Part shown: in pieces, positions 10,301 to 16,723 of the stretch | Numbering within the stretch: position 1 is the first letter of the stretch | Layout of the letters: every line of letters starts with the position of its first letter | Source: RGIG5952 sp045627605 | GTDB taxonomy: Bacteria > Verrucomicrobiota > Kiritimatiellia > RFP12 > JAAYLN01 | DNA length: 64,000 bases | Assembly (NCBI GenBank): GCA_045627605.1 | Contig: JAZQOA010000019.1 | Location: 1 to 64,000, forward strand | Direction: 5' to 3' | Notes under the pieces: generated by a model | Database searches by the model: none | Told to the model about the DNA's origin: nothing | The model's input: the letters and a program-made list of their open reading frames with translations, nothing else | Translations under genes and position numbers: made by a program

Positions 10301-10363
10301 GCCGTAAAGCGTCGTTGCGGCGGCGAGCGCCAGAATCGCTGCAAGAGTAGTTTTCATTTTCAT
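4394..10363 (-). CDS. giant secreted multidomain protein: phosphodiester glycosidase, LamG, beta-helix, PKD
   Basis: The 1989-residue product has a signal peptide (cleavage near residue 22). I chose the ATG at 10363 because AAGG lies 6 nt upstream; an in-frame TTG two codons earlier is less likely. Approximate domains: 60-315 NAGPA-like phosphodiester glycosidase with the signature 'GYVLDGGGSTTLAMK' near 256; 340-505 LamG/concanavalin-like; 623-680 bacterial repeat domain ('FWGWTGDIG'); 693-850 second LamG; 975-1310 parallel beta-helix; 1316-1350 choice-of-anchor Q-type motif ('DLAGSARVVGAAVDLGCYE'); 1360-1436 PKD ('VWDFGDGTTATG'); 1446-1770 second beta-helix; 1770-1808 second anchor-like motif. 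It is probably exported to the surface or outside and acts on or binds glycans. It is convergent with the metal exporter. The domain order is unusual to me; the exact substrate is unknown. Confidence 0.8.
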   Translation of the reverse strand: MKMKTTLAAILALAAATTLYGAATVYSGADAVKKIKASIPGADLDAWGISSTNAKWCEIMPGVEYSFAQYTKLFGVKDDVSLLRIDYKKAKLKMKLVVNNSLTRTSTVTKNNGALFGVSGTFYSSSTGKLSYRTKVGGTVVNPDVSGGGGLLFNDNDPYKLFRFTRGFGTPRILEHWDNALPSDCVLIDGKCSLEGTSWTSGNPTAGFPVLGVNEKTGIIYLFVIDGRRSVSKGITYLDSCTLLQACGCDGGYVLDGGGSTTLAMKSSLLPSKLSAVQWDPSYASGYTIMNYTNSDGSTKTERYVKSQLLFMAGDEAAAVPDGAYYDFLRTDGAGGSEGQRVQLDYRPSSETVASALFSLVNAPSADVNQCLWGARTSGTSTSLDDFSYFLSVGKNQRFDYGPVRSDTKSALGRDTLYQLTIAGNVMSNVTYDTQKLQKAFTAPAASFTAGGDMSLFMSYNQPGSGWSNAAAVDFYSMQLADRVCGREMLVSDLAGSYRNGKYGLYDAVQDRFYPSEGTRDFEALRWALIRPGSSIVVSGNPICFPCDALGVKYGVTHWHKSGETIAVKKPSAQQTVGDGMRATCTGWKLTQGGTTTTKTANFTYTHGNTDARLVAQWDVECRLDVAPLDATKGTVTAASGWKAYDAAVTLTATPKTGERFWGWTGDIGTADPKSPTITVTMNRARTIRADFGPRFLDSVVFPKGAYVTTSVIPSDHETTATFSCDYLNNGWVFGTSKGANYYALSMAGSYWRWGLNGSNRTGKSVGTNVALCDGNVHTVVYRERGTGNVVIDGEVLESVAASTSTAALLIGNGSTAATGANFTGRLYAFTVRDASGEAVLDLKPCVRFLADGSSEVALYDAVSGAYLKSAVQDKPLEAGLPLNERLVVGNAVLDGLAMGAKRTLSVPAEETYGAWAKSTCTGWRRYRLDPVTGAWTETDSGTGSTLDYVHDGFATKVEWERQMTQLAAGDYVYVSPDGDDANKGTSWDDAYATVQAAVDAAEEGATVLVAPGHYFGTERSFNAKADYLTCIRLAKRVNVIGVGGRERTLMDGGFVYPRNGAYVTADGALLAGFTFTNTAHTTTGRNLGVDLTAGTVSDVSFHARAAANSTFLNINATVGHVLATDILLPPQPVLAGNVQGGIYVNAIGAKGATIDGLAMCNWLLGGLSANYSMINLKGSAATAPIVLRNALVADNQMGIDLNANRGNIVYADAHSRVINCTIVNNEVRGPNSGIRVAANTALVENCIIRGNRSAMNAYGDIYNNANVGYVYTTLCDQLDVVTKDNPNHNLNGNPNFADEANGDYRLAGLSKCVDAGGEKNGDASLFGEFDLAGSARVVGAAVDLGCYEHQATDELEIGFEASAEESAPGHQLAVTFTGKATGTGDVAAVWDFGDGTTATGWPVVDHSYAAPGLYAVTLTVTRGGQTVSYTLADVARVLPSVCYVKADGGKGVWPYDTMDKATDDLAAALEVGSPRVLVGPGTYTLPLPCVAIGRAVELKSMEGPEKTILDSSKAITDRVHRHFTVYNDKAVVSGFTLTGGYSSSAIQANYAAALDIGAGTVENCIIRDTGRLSAGQIVNLWGSGKLVGCELDGRGLDVHDYSYTGTAAIYLTGASCVVDGCWIHGYQIRGNCDNKTTFTCQAPVVVNHASAVMRNSLITCCTNALTETTANTNHSGIVQIFKGKVENCTIADNFIGGFGAVNFALANNKEATVTAGSLVNCILSGNVSLGGEPGVWCPKTGATWSNCYVGDAPGYATGADAVPYSLAAGSPCIDAGEDLAWVATGWDLAGNPRLAGEHVDLGCLESGSSVTRYTIKEVSADGKSTNTVTVLEDELVKTVEGAAYGAKMQLLEKLEKDTDIMLAPGVEIAFAEGQDLTKIHLKVPSDYYRAPIASGGIVRALQLDPTKVTPAFADGDGPALTLSGDGRISFNVSNVKGGLRYELKSAASPSGPWTTELFKFSASNEDVPFSAEAADPVRFYKVEVTDKP

Positions 10364-10635
10364 AGTCAACCTTAATTGTACACGAAACGCCTACCGCTGT
10401 CACTTCATGCCGCTGATGGCTTGACGCGCTGGTCACGCAGACGGCAAGACATGAGGCATGAGACGTGAGACACGGGCGGAGACGCGTGACCGCAACCTCG
10501 CACCGGTAGGGCGCGGAGGCTTTCCGCCTTGTTGCGCGACTGAGTGTAGTTGCGGTGTAAATCCGCGTTTCAACCTTGCTTTTGCACAAAAGGGTTGGTA
10601 TGCTTTTTGGCGGGCGTTGCAATAGCCGGATCGGG
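10364..10635. other. intergenic region between two minus-strand genes
   Basis: This 272-bp spacer separates the ATPase gene from the giant secreted-protein gene, both on the minus strand. It should hold the promoter of the latter. A TACAAT box lies directly before the AAGG site of the giant gene but is too close to the ATG to be used normally. I see no gene and no clear terminator. Confidence 0.5.
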
Positions 10636-12060
10636 TCAGTCGGCATCCGCGAAGAGGTCGTCCAGCGTCACTTCGGACTGGACGGCCTGGGCGTGTTCCG
10701 TCCGCGCGAGACCGCTGGCCGTGACGAGGGTAAGGTGAATGGACTTGCGCGTCTTCGTGACCATTCGGAAGGCTTCGATCACGTTGTCCAGCGTGGCGCG
10801 TGTGCGCCCGTCGAGGATGTAAAGTCCCCGCGAGAACTTCATTTCGCAGACGTTCACGACATTATCCGCCCGGTCAATCAAAAGGTCGATCTGCGCACCG
10901 ACGGGGCAGGTGTCGTCCGCCTGGTGCCGCCATGAGCAAACTCCGCAGTGTAGGCCGGAGATGCCCAGTCGCCGCTTGATCTGCGCGACATGCTGTAGGC
11001 AGAGAAGTTCGAATGACAGCCCCAGCCACGTTGAGCGCTGCGGGGAATCTGCCGTTGCTGTCCAGAACGCCGGATCGCCCTTCGCGGTACCTGTCAGGAA
11101 CCGGTGGTGGAACAGGGAGAAATTGTCGACCAGCTGGAAGACAGTTCCCTTTTTCTTCGCGCCGAATGGCAGGTAGGGGCGTATGAAGCCGCTTTGCTCA
11201 AGTGTCGCCAGGGCTTCCGTCAGCTTGCCGGAACTTGCCATCCCGAGTGCTGACTGAAGCTCTGTCTGCCCCATGCCGGTCCTTTTCGTCGCCAGGGCCT
11301 CGATGACCGCGGTGTGAAGGGAGGCGTTCTTGAAAAGCGATGCGTATAGCTCCCGGTATTCGTTTGCGAGGGGGGCGCCGTCGATGAAAAACATGCGGTC
11401 GATGTTCTGCGCAAGGCTGAAACGCTTGTCAAGGTAACGCCAGTAGTAGGGGATTCCGCCAAGCGCCATGTATCCTTCGGCGATTTCCCTCCGGGACATC
11501 GCCAGGCCTCTTTCCGCCGCGAACCGCTCGCATTCGCCCAAAGTAAACGGCATCAGGCGAATCCGGCACGTCACGCGGTTGTGAAGTCCCCCGTGATTGG
11601 AAAACAGGTTTTTCACCATCCACGCCGCGGCCGAGCCGCAAACAACCAGCAGGACATCCTTGCGGTATGTGCAGAAGTCGTTCCAGAATGCTTCGAGCGC
11701 CGCGAGAAATCCGGACTTTGGCGTGTCCATCCAGGGCATCTCGTCGATGAAGACAACCTTGCGGGCAAGTGCGCTTGCTTTCACGACCTGTTCTAGCCAG
11801 GCAAACGCCTCACCCCAGTCCTTCGGGCGGCGCTTTTGCCGACATCCGAAATCCTGCAAGGATTTCAGAAACTGCGACAACTGCCTTTCGCCTCCTTCCT
11901 GCGCAAGGCCGGAATGGCGAAATGCAAAGCGGTCGGCGAAGACCTCCCGTATCAAATAGGTCTTTCCGACGCGCCAACGTCCGTAAACCGCGACGAATTC
12001 CGACTCGCCGGATTCGTACATGCGGATAAGTTCGTCTCGCTCCTTGATTCGGCCAATCAT
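10636..12060 (-). CDS. AAA-type ATPase with PD-(D/E)XK-like C-terminal domain (archaeal ATPase/DUF234 type)
   Basis: The 474-residue product has a P-loop 'GRWRVGKT' near residue 27 and Walker B 'KVVFIDEMPW'. A winged-helix middle follows, then a C-terminal segment with 'QIDLLIDRADNVVNVCEMK', the Asp...Glu-x-Lys pattern of PD-(D/E)XK nuclease folds. This is the architecture of the ATP-binding proteins often annotated archaeal ATPase plus DUF234. The ATG at 12060 is preferred because AAGGA lies 6 nt upstream; an in-frame start 18 codons earlier lacks this. It has its own strong promoter and no functional partner nearby. Members are common, often orphan and of unknown role; links to mobile elements or defence have been guessed but are not shown here. 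Confidence 0.78.
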   Translation of the reverse strand: MIGRIKERDELIRMYESGESEFVAVYGRWRVGKTYLIREVFADRFAFRHSGLAQEGGERQLSQFLKSLQDFGCRQKRRPKDWGEAFAWLEQVVKASALARKVVFIDEMPWMDTPKSGFLAALEAFWNDFCTYRKDVLLVVCGSAAAWMVKNLFSNHGGLHNRVTCRIRLMPFTLGECERFAAERGLAMSRREIAEGYMALGGIPYYWRYLDKRFSLAQNIDRMFFIDGAPLANEYRELYASLFKNASLHTAVIEALATKRTGMGQTELQSALGMASSGKLTEALATLEQSGFIRPYLPFGAKKKGTVFQLVDNFSLFHHRFLTGTAKGDPAFWTATADSPQRSTWLGLSFELLCLQHVAQIKRRLGISGLHCGVCSWRHQADDTCPVGAQIDLLIDRADNVVNVCEMKFSRGLYILDGRTRATLDNVIEAFRMVTKTRKSIHLTLVTASGLARTEHAQAVQSEVTLDDLFADAD

Positions 12061-12085
12061 AAAGAGTCCTTGTTCTTTGGGGAAA

Positions 12086-12114
12086 ATTATGTTGCAAATG
12101 ACACATTCCGTCAA
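12086..12114 (-). promoter_or_regulatory. promoter of the ATPase gene
   Basis: Reading the minus strand, TTGACG (12114-12109) is followed by exactly 17 nt and then CATAAT (12091-12086). This is close to the sigma-70 consensus and sits 25 nt before the chosen ATG at 12060, leaving room for the AAGGA site. Upstream at 12141-12150/12168-12177 is an inverted repeat (GGTGCGGAAT / ATTTCGCACC, one mismatch) that could be an operator. Confidence 0.7.
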
Positions 12115-12226
12115 GTATTTTCGGGAAATCGCCTTATTTTGGTGCGGAATCGCTGTTTTTATGTGACATTTCGCACCTAAATGTGAGTTCGGCGGGCAAA
12201 GGCAAGGCCGGGATTTCCCGTCGGAT

Positions 12227-12255
12227 TTGACTTCCCTGCGCTTTTATGGCATAAT
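12227..12255 (+). promoter_or_regulatory. promoter of tRNA-Tyr
   Basis: TTGACT at 12227-12232, a 17-bp spacer and CATAAT at 12250-12255 form a near-consensus sigma-70 promoter. It would start transcription about 9 nt before the mature tRNA 5' end. Confidence 0.8.
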
Positions 12256-12270
12256 ATTCTCCACATTTCT

Positions 12271-12356
12271 GGTGGGGTACCGAAGTGGCCAACCGGGGCA
12301 GACTGTAAATCTGCTGGCATACGCCTTCCTTGGTTCGAATCCAAGCCCCACCACCA
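12271..12356 (+). tRNA. tRNA-Tyr (anticodon GTA)
   Basis: This 86-nt gene has an acceptor stem GGTGGGG/CCCCACC and the anticodon GTA at 12305-12307 in the loop CTGTAAA, closed by GCAGA/TCTGC. It has a long class II variable arm, as tRNA-Tyr has in bacteria, and a T arm with GGTTCGAATCC. The discriminator A is at 12353 and CCA is encoded at 12354-12356. A consensus promoter precedes it and a terminator hairpin follows. Confidence 0.97.
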
Positions 12357-12363
12357 TTTTGAG

Positions 12364-12404
12364 AACCCCAAGTCACAGCCGCGAGGCTTGATTGGGGGTT
12401 TTTC
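12364..12404 (+). terminator. intrinsic terminator after tRNA-Tyr (possible attenuator for grpE)
   Basis: AACCCCAA (12364-12371) pairs with TTGGGGGTT (12092 to 12100 of the local count, i.e. 12392-12400) and is followed by a run of T (12399-12403). The loop contains a small GCC...GGC inner stem. It ends only 19 nt before the grpE ATG, and I see no separate grpE promoter. Read-through could therefore be how grpE-dnaJ is expressed. Confidence 0.75.
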
Positions 12405-12423
12405 ATTTTTGAGGGTTGAGAAA

Positions 12424-13008
12424 ATGCCTGACGCCGAAGAGAAAAAAGTCGAAGACCTTGAAAACGCCGAATCCGCCAAGTCCGGTGGGGAAGCCCAAGC
12501 CGAAAAGACCGCTGAACCCGCCACAGAGACCGCGCAGGAGACGTGTGAAATCGAGAAGCTCCGCCAGGAGCTCGCGGACGAAAAGGACCGCGCAATGCGT
12601 CTTTTCGCCGATTTCGAGAACTTCCGCCGCCGCACGGCCAAGGAACGCGCCGAGACTTTCCAGCGCGCCGAGGAGAGCGTCTATGTCGAGCTGCTGCCCG
12701 TCGTTGACAATTTCTCTCGCGCCATGGGCCAGGCGGGTGACGACCCCTTCGCCCAGGGCGTGAAGATGGTCTTCTCCCAGCTTCTCGAGTTCCTGAAGAA
12801 GGGTGGCGTCGAGCCTATCGAGGCACTGGGCGCCGATTTCGACCCGGCCGTCCACGAGGCGGTCGCCTACCAGCCTTCGCCCGAGGCGGCGGAGGGCAAG
12901 ATCATCTACGAGACCCGCCGCGGCTACCGCATGGGCGACCATGTGATCAGGCCGGCGTCGGTCATCGTGTCAAGCGGCGCCCCGGCCGGGGCGGCCGAAA
13001 ATAAATAA
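12424..13008 (+). CDS. grpE: nucleotide exchange factor GrpE
   Basis: The 194-residue product is the co-chaperone that releases ADP from DnaK. It has an acidic, Ala/Glu-rich N-terminus (about 1-45), then the long coiled-coil helix with 'RLFADFENFRRRTAKERAE', and the beta-wing domain containing 'GADFDPAVHEAV'. The ATG at 12424 has GAGG about 8 nt upstream; an in-frame upstream start would lie inside the tRNA terminator. It is followed after 44 bp by dnaJ. dnaK and hrcA are not in the window, and I see no CIRCE element. Confidence 0.95.
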   Translation: MPDAEEKKVEDLENAESAKSGGEAQAEKTAEPATETAQETCEIEKLRQELADEKDRAMRLFADFENFRRRTAKERAETFQRAEESVYVELLPVVDNFSRAMGQAGDDPFAQGVKMVFSQLLEFLKKGGVEPIEALGADFDPAVHEAVAYQPSPEAAEGKIIYETRRGYRMGDHVIRPASVIVSSGAPAGAAENK

Positions 13009-13052
13009 AGCATAGTACCGCATATTCCACGAAAGGAAACCGGAGGCCACCC

Positions 13053-14225
13053 ATGGCTGAACAAAAAAGGGACTACTACGAGGTGCTTGGCGTCGCCAAG
13101 GATGCCTCGGCCGATGAAATCAAAAAAGCCTACCGCAAGCTCGCGATGAAGTACCATCCCGACCGCAACCCGGGCGACAAGGAGGCGGCGGACAAGTTCA
13201 AGGAGGCTTCGGAGGCCTACGAGATCCTGAGCAATCCCGAGAAACGCGAGCGCTACGACCGCTTCGGCCATGCGGGCAACCAGTTCGGCCCCGGCGGATT
13301 CGACTTCGGGCGCGACTTCTCCGGCGGCGCCGATTTCGCCGACATCCTCGGCTCGCTCTTCGGCGGGGGTTTCAGTTCCTTCTTCGGCGGCGGACGGTCG
13401 CGCCAACGCGACCCCGACGGCCCCATGCGGGGCGCCGACATCGACTTCGAGATGAACATCACGCTTGAGGAGGCGATTTTCGGCGGCAGCCGCGAGGTCG
13501 AGCTCCCTGTTTCCGAAGACTGCCACGAGTGCCACGGCACTGGTGCGGCGAAGGGCTCCAAGCGCGAGAAGTGCAAGCAGTGCGGCGGCCGCGGCGTCGT
13601 CATCGCGGGCGGCGGCTTCATCCAGTTCCAGCAGACCTGCCCGGTTTGCCACGGCGAGGGCACGATCGTCACGAACCCCTGCCGCGAGTGTCACGGTTCC
13701 GGCCGCGTGAAGCAACGCAAGAGCATCACCGTCAAGATCCCGCGCGGTGTCGACACCGGCAACCGCATGCGCCTCGCCGGGCTGGGCGACAGCGGGTCGC
13801 GTGGCGGCCCCAACGGCAACCTGATGGTCGTCTTCAACGTCCGCCAGCACGCGATCTTCGAGCGCGAAGGCAACAACCTCGCCTGCGAAGTCAGGGTGCC
13901 GCTCCACATCGCCGCGCTGGGCGGCTCCGTTTCCGTCCCGACGCCAGACGGCCCCGCGCAGTTCAAGATTCCGCCGGGCACGGCCAACGGCAAGCTCTTC
14001 CGCTACCGCGGCAAGGGCATGACCTCCATCCACGGCGACGTCGGCGACATGATGGTGCGGGTTGTCGTCGAGGTGCCCGAAGGACTGTCCTCCTCGCAGA
14101 AGAAGGCCCTCCAGGCCTTCGCCGACACCTGCAAGGAGGGCAACTACCCCGAGGCGTCGAAATTCGACAAGCAGGCCGCAGAGTTCCTCCGCATGCGCGA
14201 CGCGCTTCTCAAGGGCGGCCAATAG
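13053..14225 (+). CDS. dnaJ: chaperone DnaJ
   Basis: The 390-residue full-length type I Hsp40 stimulates DnaK ATPase. It has an N-terminal J domain with the HPD motif in 'MKYHPDRNPGD' (near residue 33) and a Gly/Phe-rich linker (about 72-125). Four zinc-binding CxxCxGxG repeats follow: 'CHECHGTG', 'CKQCGGRG', 'CPVCHGEG' and 'CRECHGSG' (about 155-225). The C-terminal substrate-binding domains come last. GGAGG lies 8 nt upstream of the ATG. It is in an operon with grpE and, 15 bp downstream, rsmE, a common order in bacteria. Confidence 0.98.
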   Translation: MAEQKRDYYEVLGVAKDASADEIKKAYRKLAMKYHPDRNPGDKEAADKFKEASEAYEILSNPEKRERYDRFGHAGNQFGPGGFDFGRDFSGGADFADILGSLFGGGFSSFFGGGRSRQRDPDGPMRGADIDFEMNITLEEAIFGGSREVELPVSEDCHECHGTGAAKGSKREKCKQCGGRGVVIAGGGFIQFQQTCPVCHGEGTIVTNPCRECHGSGRVKQRKSITVKIPRGVDTGNRMRLAGLGDSGSRGGPNGNLMVVFNVRQHAIFEREGNNLACEVRVPLHIAALGGSVSVPTPDGPAQFKIPPGTANGKLFRYRGKGMTSIHGDVGDMMVRVVVEVPEGLSSSQKKALQAFADTCKEGNYPEASKFDKQAAEFLRMRDALLKGGQ

Positions 14226-14240
14226 CCAGCCGGGGCCGCC

Positions 14241-14984
14241 ATGCACCGCCATCGCGTCGCAACAGCCGAACTTGAAAAGGGCGTCGTGGCCCTCGACCAC
14301 GCGGGTGCGCGCCACTTTCTCAACGTGCTGCGCCTGAAGGGGGGCGACGAAGTCGAGCTTTTCGACGGGCTGGGGGCGTCCGCGACCTTCCGCCTTCGCG
14401 AGCCGCAGGGGCGGCAGGCCGAACTCGAGCGGGTCGGCGCCGTGCGGCGCGCCCAGCCGCCGCGCTGCCGCCTTGTCCTTGGCGCCTGCGTGAGCAAGGG
14501 CAAGCGCATGGACTGGACCATCGAGAAGGCGGTCGAGCTTGGCGTTTCGGAAATCGTGCCGATCCTCTCGCGGAATTCGGTAGTCAAGGTCGAGTCCGCC
14601 GCCGACGCCGAAGACAAGCGCCTGCGCTGGGAGCGCGTGGCGATTGACGCCGCCCGCCAGTGCTCTTCGGCTTTCGTTCCCGCGATTTCGACGCCGCTGC
14701 CTTTCGGCGAGGCGCTTTCGCGCATCGCGGCTTCGAGCCGCATGTATGTTGGCGCGCTCACGTCGGACGCCATCCCCCTGCGCGATGCGCTCGCCCGCGA
14801 CCGCGGGCTTCCCCCGCCGGCGTCCGTCGCCTGGCTGATCGGCCCGGAAGGCGACTTCTCGCCGGAGGAATACGGGGCGCTCCGCGCGGCGGGCGCGTCA
14901 ATGGTTTCGCTCGGTTCGCTCGTGCTCCGCACGGAGACGGCCGCGATCTACGGGCTTTGCGTCTTTGGTTCGGAGTGGCTTTGA
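14241..14984 (+). CDS. rsmE: 16S rRNA (uracil1498-N3)-methyltransferase
   Basis: The 247-residue SPOUT-class methyltransferase has an N-terminal PUA-like region (about 1-70) and a C-terminal knot. Signatures are 'KGKRMDWTIEKAVELGVSEI' (near 90), 'WLIGPEGDFSPEE' (SAM-binding, near 200) and 'LGSLVLRTETA'. It methylates U1498 in helix 44 of 16S rRNA. It lies 15 bp after dnaJ and 1 nt before the next gene, so all are probably one transcript. Confidence 0.95.
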   Translation: MHRHRVATAELEKGVVALDHAGARHFLNVLRLKGGDEVELFDGLGASATFRLREPQGRQAELERVGAVRRAQPPRCRLVLGACVSKGKRMDWTIEKAVELGVSEIVPILSRNSVVKVESAADAEDKRLRWERVAIDAARQCSSAFVPAISTPLPFGEALSRIAASSRMYVGALTSDAIPLRDALARDRGLPPPASVAWLIGPEGDFSPEEYGALRAAGASMVSLGSLVLRTETAAIYGLCVFGSEWL

Positions 14985-14985
14985 A

Positions 14986-15390
14986 ATGGACATTGCAGGC
15001 ACCTTCCAGGAAACAGTCGAACAGTTCCTCATCGAGGACCCCCGCTATCCCCTCGACGCCTACTTCTTCGTCCGCGACGGCTTTGAATATGCCGTGCGCC
15101 GCTTCCAGGAAGAGCAGGCGTCGCTCGGCAAAAACGCCAAGAACACGCTTTCCGGCGCGGAGCTCTCCAACGGGCTCAAGGAATTCGCCCTCGACGAATT
15201 CGGCCCAATGGCGGCCTTCACGCTTGGGGAGTGGAACATCTTCTCGACGTCGGATTTCGGCGAACTCGTCTACAACCTCATCAAGATGAAGCTCTTCTCG
15301 CAGAACAAGGGCGACAAGCGCGAGGACTTCGACAACCTCTTCGACCTCCAGGCGGAACTGCGCCGCCCCTATTCTGACGGGCAGGAATAA
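14986..15390 (+). CDS. Minf_1886 family (Planctomycetes/Verrucomicrobia-restricted) protein
   Basis: The 134-residue protein matches the conserved family known as Minf_1886 or Plancto_Ver_chp. Typical traits are 'DPRYPLDAYFFVRDGFEYA' near the N-terminus, then 'ELSNGLKEFALDEFGPMA' and 'WNIFSTSDFGELVYNLI'. I chose the ATG at 14986, directly after the rsmE stop. No signal peptide or membrane segment is visible. The function is unknown. From memory the family is confined to Planctomycetes and Verrucomicrobia, so this gene is a taxonomic clue. It is the last gene before a strong terminator. Confidence 0.82.
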   Translation: MDIAGTFQETVEQFLIEDPRYPLDAYFFVRDGFEYAVRRFQEEQASLGKNAKNTLSGAELSNGLKEFALDEFGPMAAFTLGEWNIFSTSDFGELVYNLIKMKLFSQNKGDKREDFDNLFDLQAELRRPYSDGQE

Positions 15391-15401
15391 AATTTCCTTC
15401 G

Positions 15402-15429
15402 AAAATGTCTCACGCCGTGAGACATTTTT
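15402..15429 (+). terminator. intrinsic terminator of the grpE-dnaJ-rsmE unit
   Basis: There is a perfect 12-bp stem (AAAATGTCTCAC / GTGAGACATTTT) with a 3-nt loop GCC, ending in five T. It separates the upstream operon from recA. Confidence 0.92.
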
Positions 15430-15576
15430 CCCGGCGCCCAATGGTAGACTTGATGGCGTTGGAGCGGAGAAGACCCCTTGCCAAATACGCGCATATTTGC
15501 AAGACTATTCTCTGTTGAAACTTTGACCGTGCGCGATGTGCGCGGCCGTATGAAACCCGAAGCAAAGGCACTGAAA

Positions 15577-16662
15577 ATGGCAGAAAAGAAATCCCCCGCG
15601 ACCTCCGGCAACTCGCAGCTCGACGCCGTCTTGTCGCAAATCCGCAAGCAGTTTGGCGAAACGTCCATCCAGCGGCTCGGCGATGGCGCGGCCCAAAAGG
15701 ACATTCCAGTCATCAGCACGGGTTCCTTCTCGCTTGACCTCGCCCTCGGCGTGGGTGGCCTTCCCCGCGGCCGCATCATCGAAGTTTACGGGCCGGAGTC
15801 GTCGGGCAAGACCACGGTGGCCCTTCATGTCATTGCCAACGCGCAGGCCGCGGGCGGCATGGCCGCCTTCGTCGACGCCGAGCACGCGCTCGACGCCAGC
15901 TACGCGCGCCGCCTCGGCGTGAAACTTGACGACTTGCTCGTCTCCCAGCCCAACTCCGGCGAGGAGGCCCTCACCATCACCGAGCAGCTCGTCAAGAGCG
16001 GCGCACTCGACGTCGTCGTGGTCGATTCCGTCGCGGCGCTCACCCCGCAGGCCGAAATCGACGGCGACATGGGCGACAGCCACGTCGGCCTCCAGGCCCG
16101 CCTGATGTCGCAGGCGATGCGCAAGTTGACCTCCGCCATTGCGCAGACCAAGACCCTCTGCATCTTCACCAACCAGATTCGCGAGAAAATCGGCGTGATG
16201 TTCGGCAGCCCCGAGACGACCCCCGGCGGCAAGGCACTCAAGTTCTACGCCTCCGTCCGCATGCACATCCAGCGCATCGGCGCCATCAAGGATTCCGCCG
16301 GCGCGGTGGTTGGCAACCGCACCAAGGTCAAGATCGTCAAAAACAAGGTCTCGCCGCCTTTCACCGAGGCGGAGTTCGACATCCTCTACGCGCGTGGCAT
16401 TTCCTGGGAGGGTTCCGTGCTCGACGCCGCCATCACCAACAACGTTGTGCAGAAGCGCGGTTCGTGGCTGGCGTTCGGCCAGGAGCAGGTGGGGCAGGGG
16501 GCCCTTGCCTCGACCGAGGCGCTCCGCGCCAACCCCGACCTGGCGGCCCGCATCATCGCCAAAATCGCCGAGGTCGTCCCCGCGGCGGCGACGATCAAGC
16601 CACGCGTCGTCGCGCAGCCGGCCGACTCCGAAGCCGCGCCCGCCCCGGCATCCGAGGCGTAG
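15577..16662 (+). CDS. recA: recombinase RecA
   Basis: The 361-residue product is the DNA strand-exchange and SOS coprotease ATPase. Walker A is 'GPESSGKT' and Walker B is 'LDVVVVDSVAAL'. The L1/L2 regions are recognisable ('GDSHVGLQARLMSQAMRKL', 'IFTNQIREKIGVMFGSPE'). The C-terminal tail is Ala/Pro-rich. I prefer the ATG at 15577 (AAGG 10 nt upstream), which gives a length close to E. coli RecA (353); in-frame starts at 15550 and 15478 would add 9 or 33 residues. No SOS box could be recognised with confidence. Confidence 0.96.
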   Translation: MAEKKSPATSGNSQLDAVLSQIRKQFGETSIQRLGDGAAQKDIPVISTGSFSLDLALGVGGLPRGRIIEVYGPESSGKTTVALHVIANAQAAGGMAAFVDAEHALDASYARRLGVKLDDLLVSQPNSGEEALTITEQLVKSGALDVVVVDSVAALTPQAEIDGDMGDSHVGLQARLMSQAMRKLTSAIAQTKTLCIFTNQIREKIGVMFGSPETTPGGKALKFYASVRMHIQRIGAIKDSAGAVVGNRTKVKIVKNKVSPPFTEAEFDILYARGISWEGSVLDAAITNNVVQKRGSWLAFGQEQVGQGALASTEALRANPDLAARIIAKIAEVVPAAATIKPRVVAQPADSEAAPAPASEA

Positions 16663-16723
16663 CATTGCGTGGTCGGGCCGCGCGTCGTTGCGGCCCGGCC
16701 TTACCCGAGGCGGGTCCCTCCAA

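Noticed and set aside
10370..10380. TACAAT box as the promoter of the giant secreted-protein gene
   Set aside because: It lies so close to the ATG that transcription would start inside or after the AAGG ribosome-binding site, so it is unlikely to be the functional -10.
12177..12641. Open frames on the minus strand across the tRNA-Tyr gene and grpE start
   Set aside because: The translated stretch over the tRNA ('GLDSNQGRRMPADLQSA') is the well-known false protein produced by reading a tRNA gene antisense; tRNA-Tyr and grpE explain the region.
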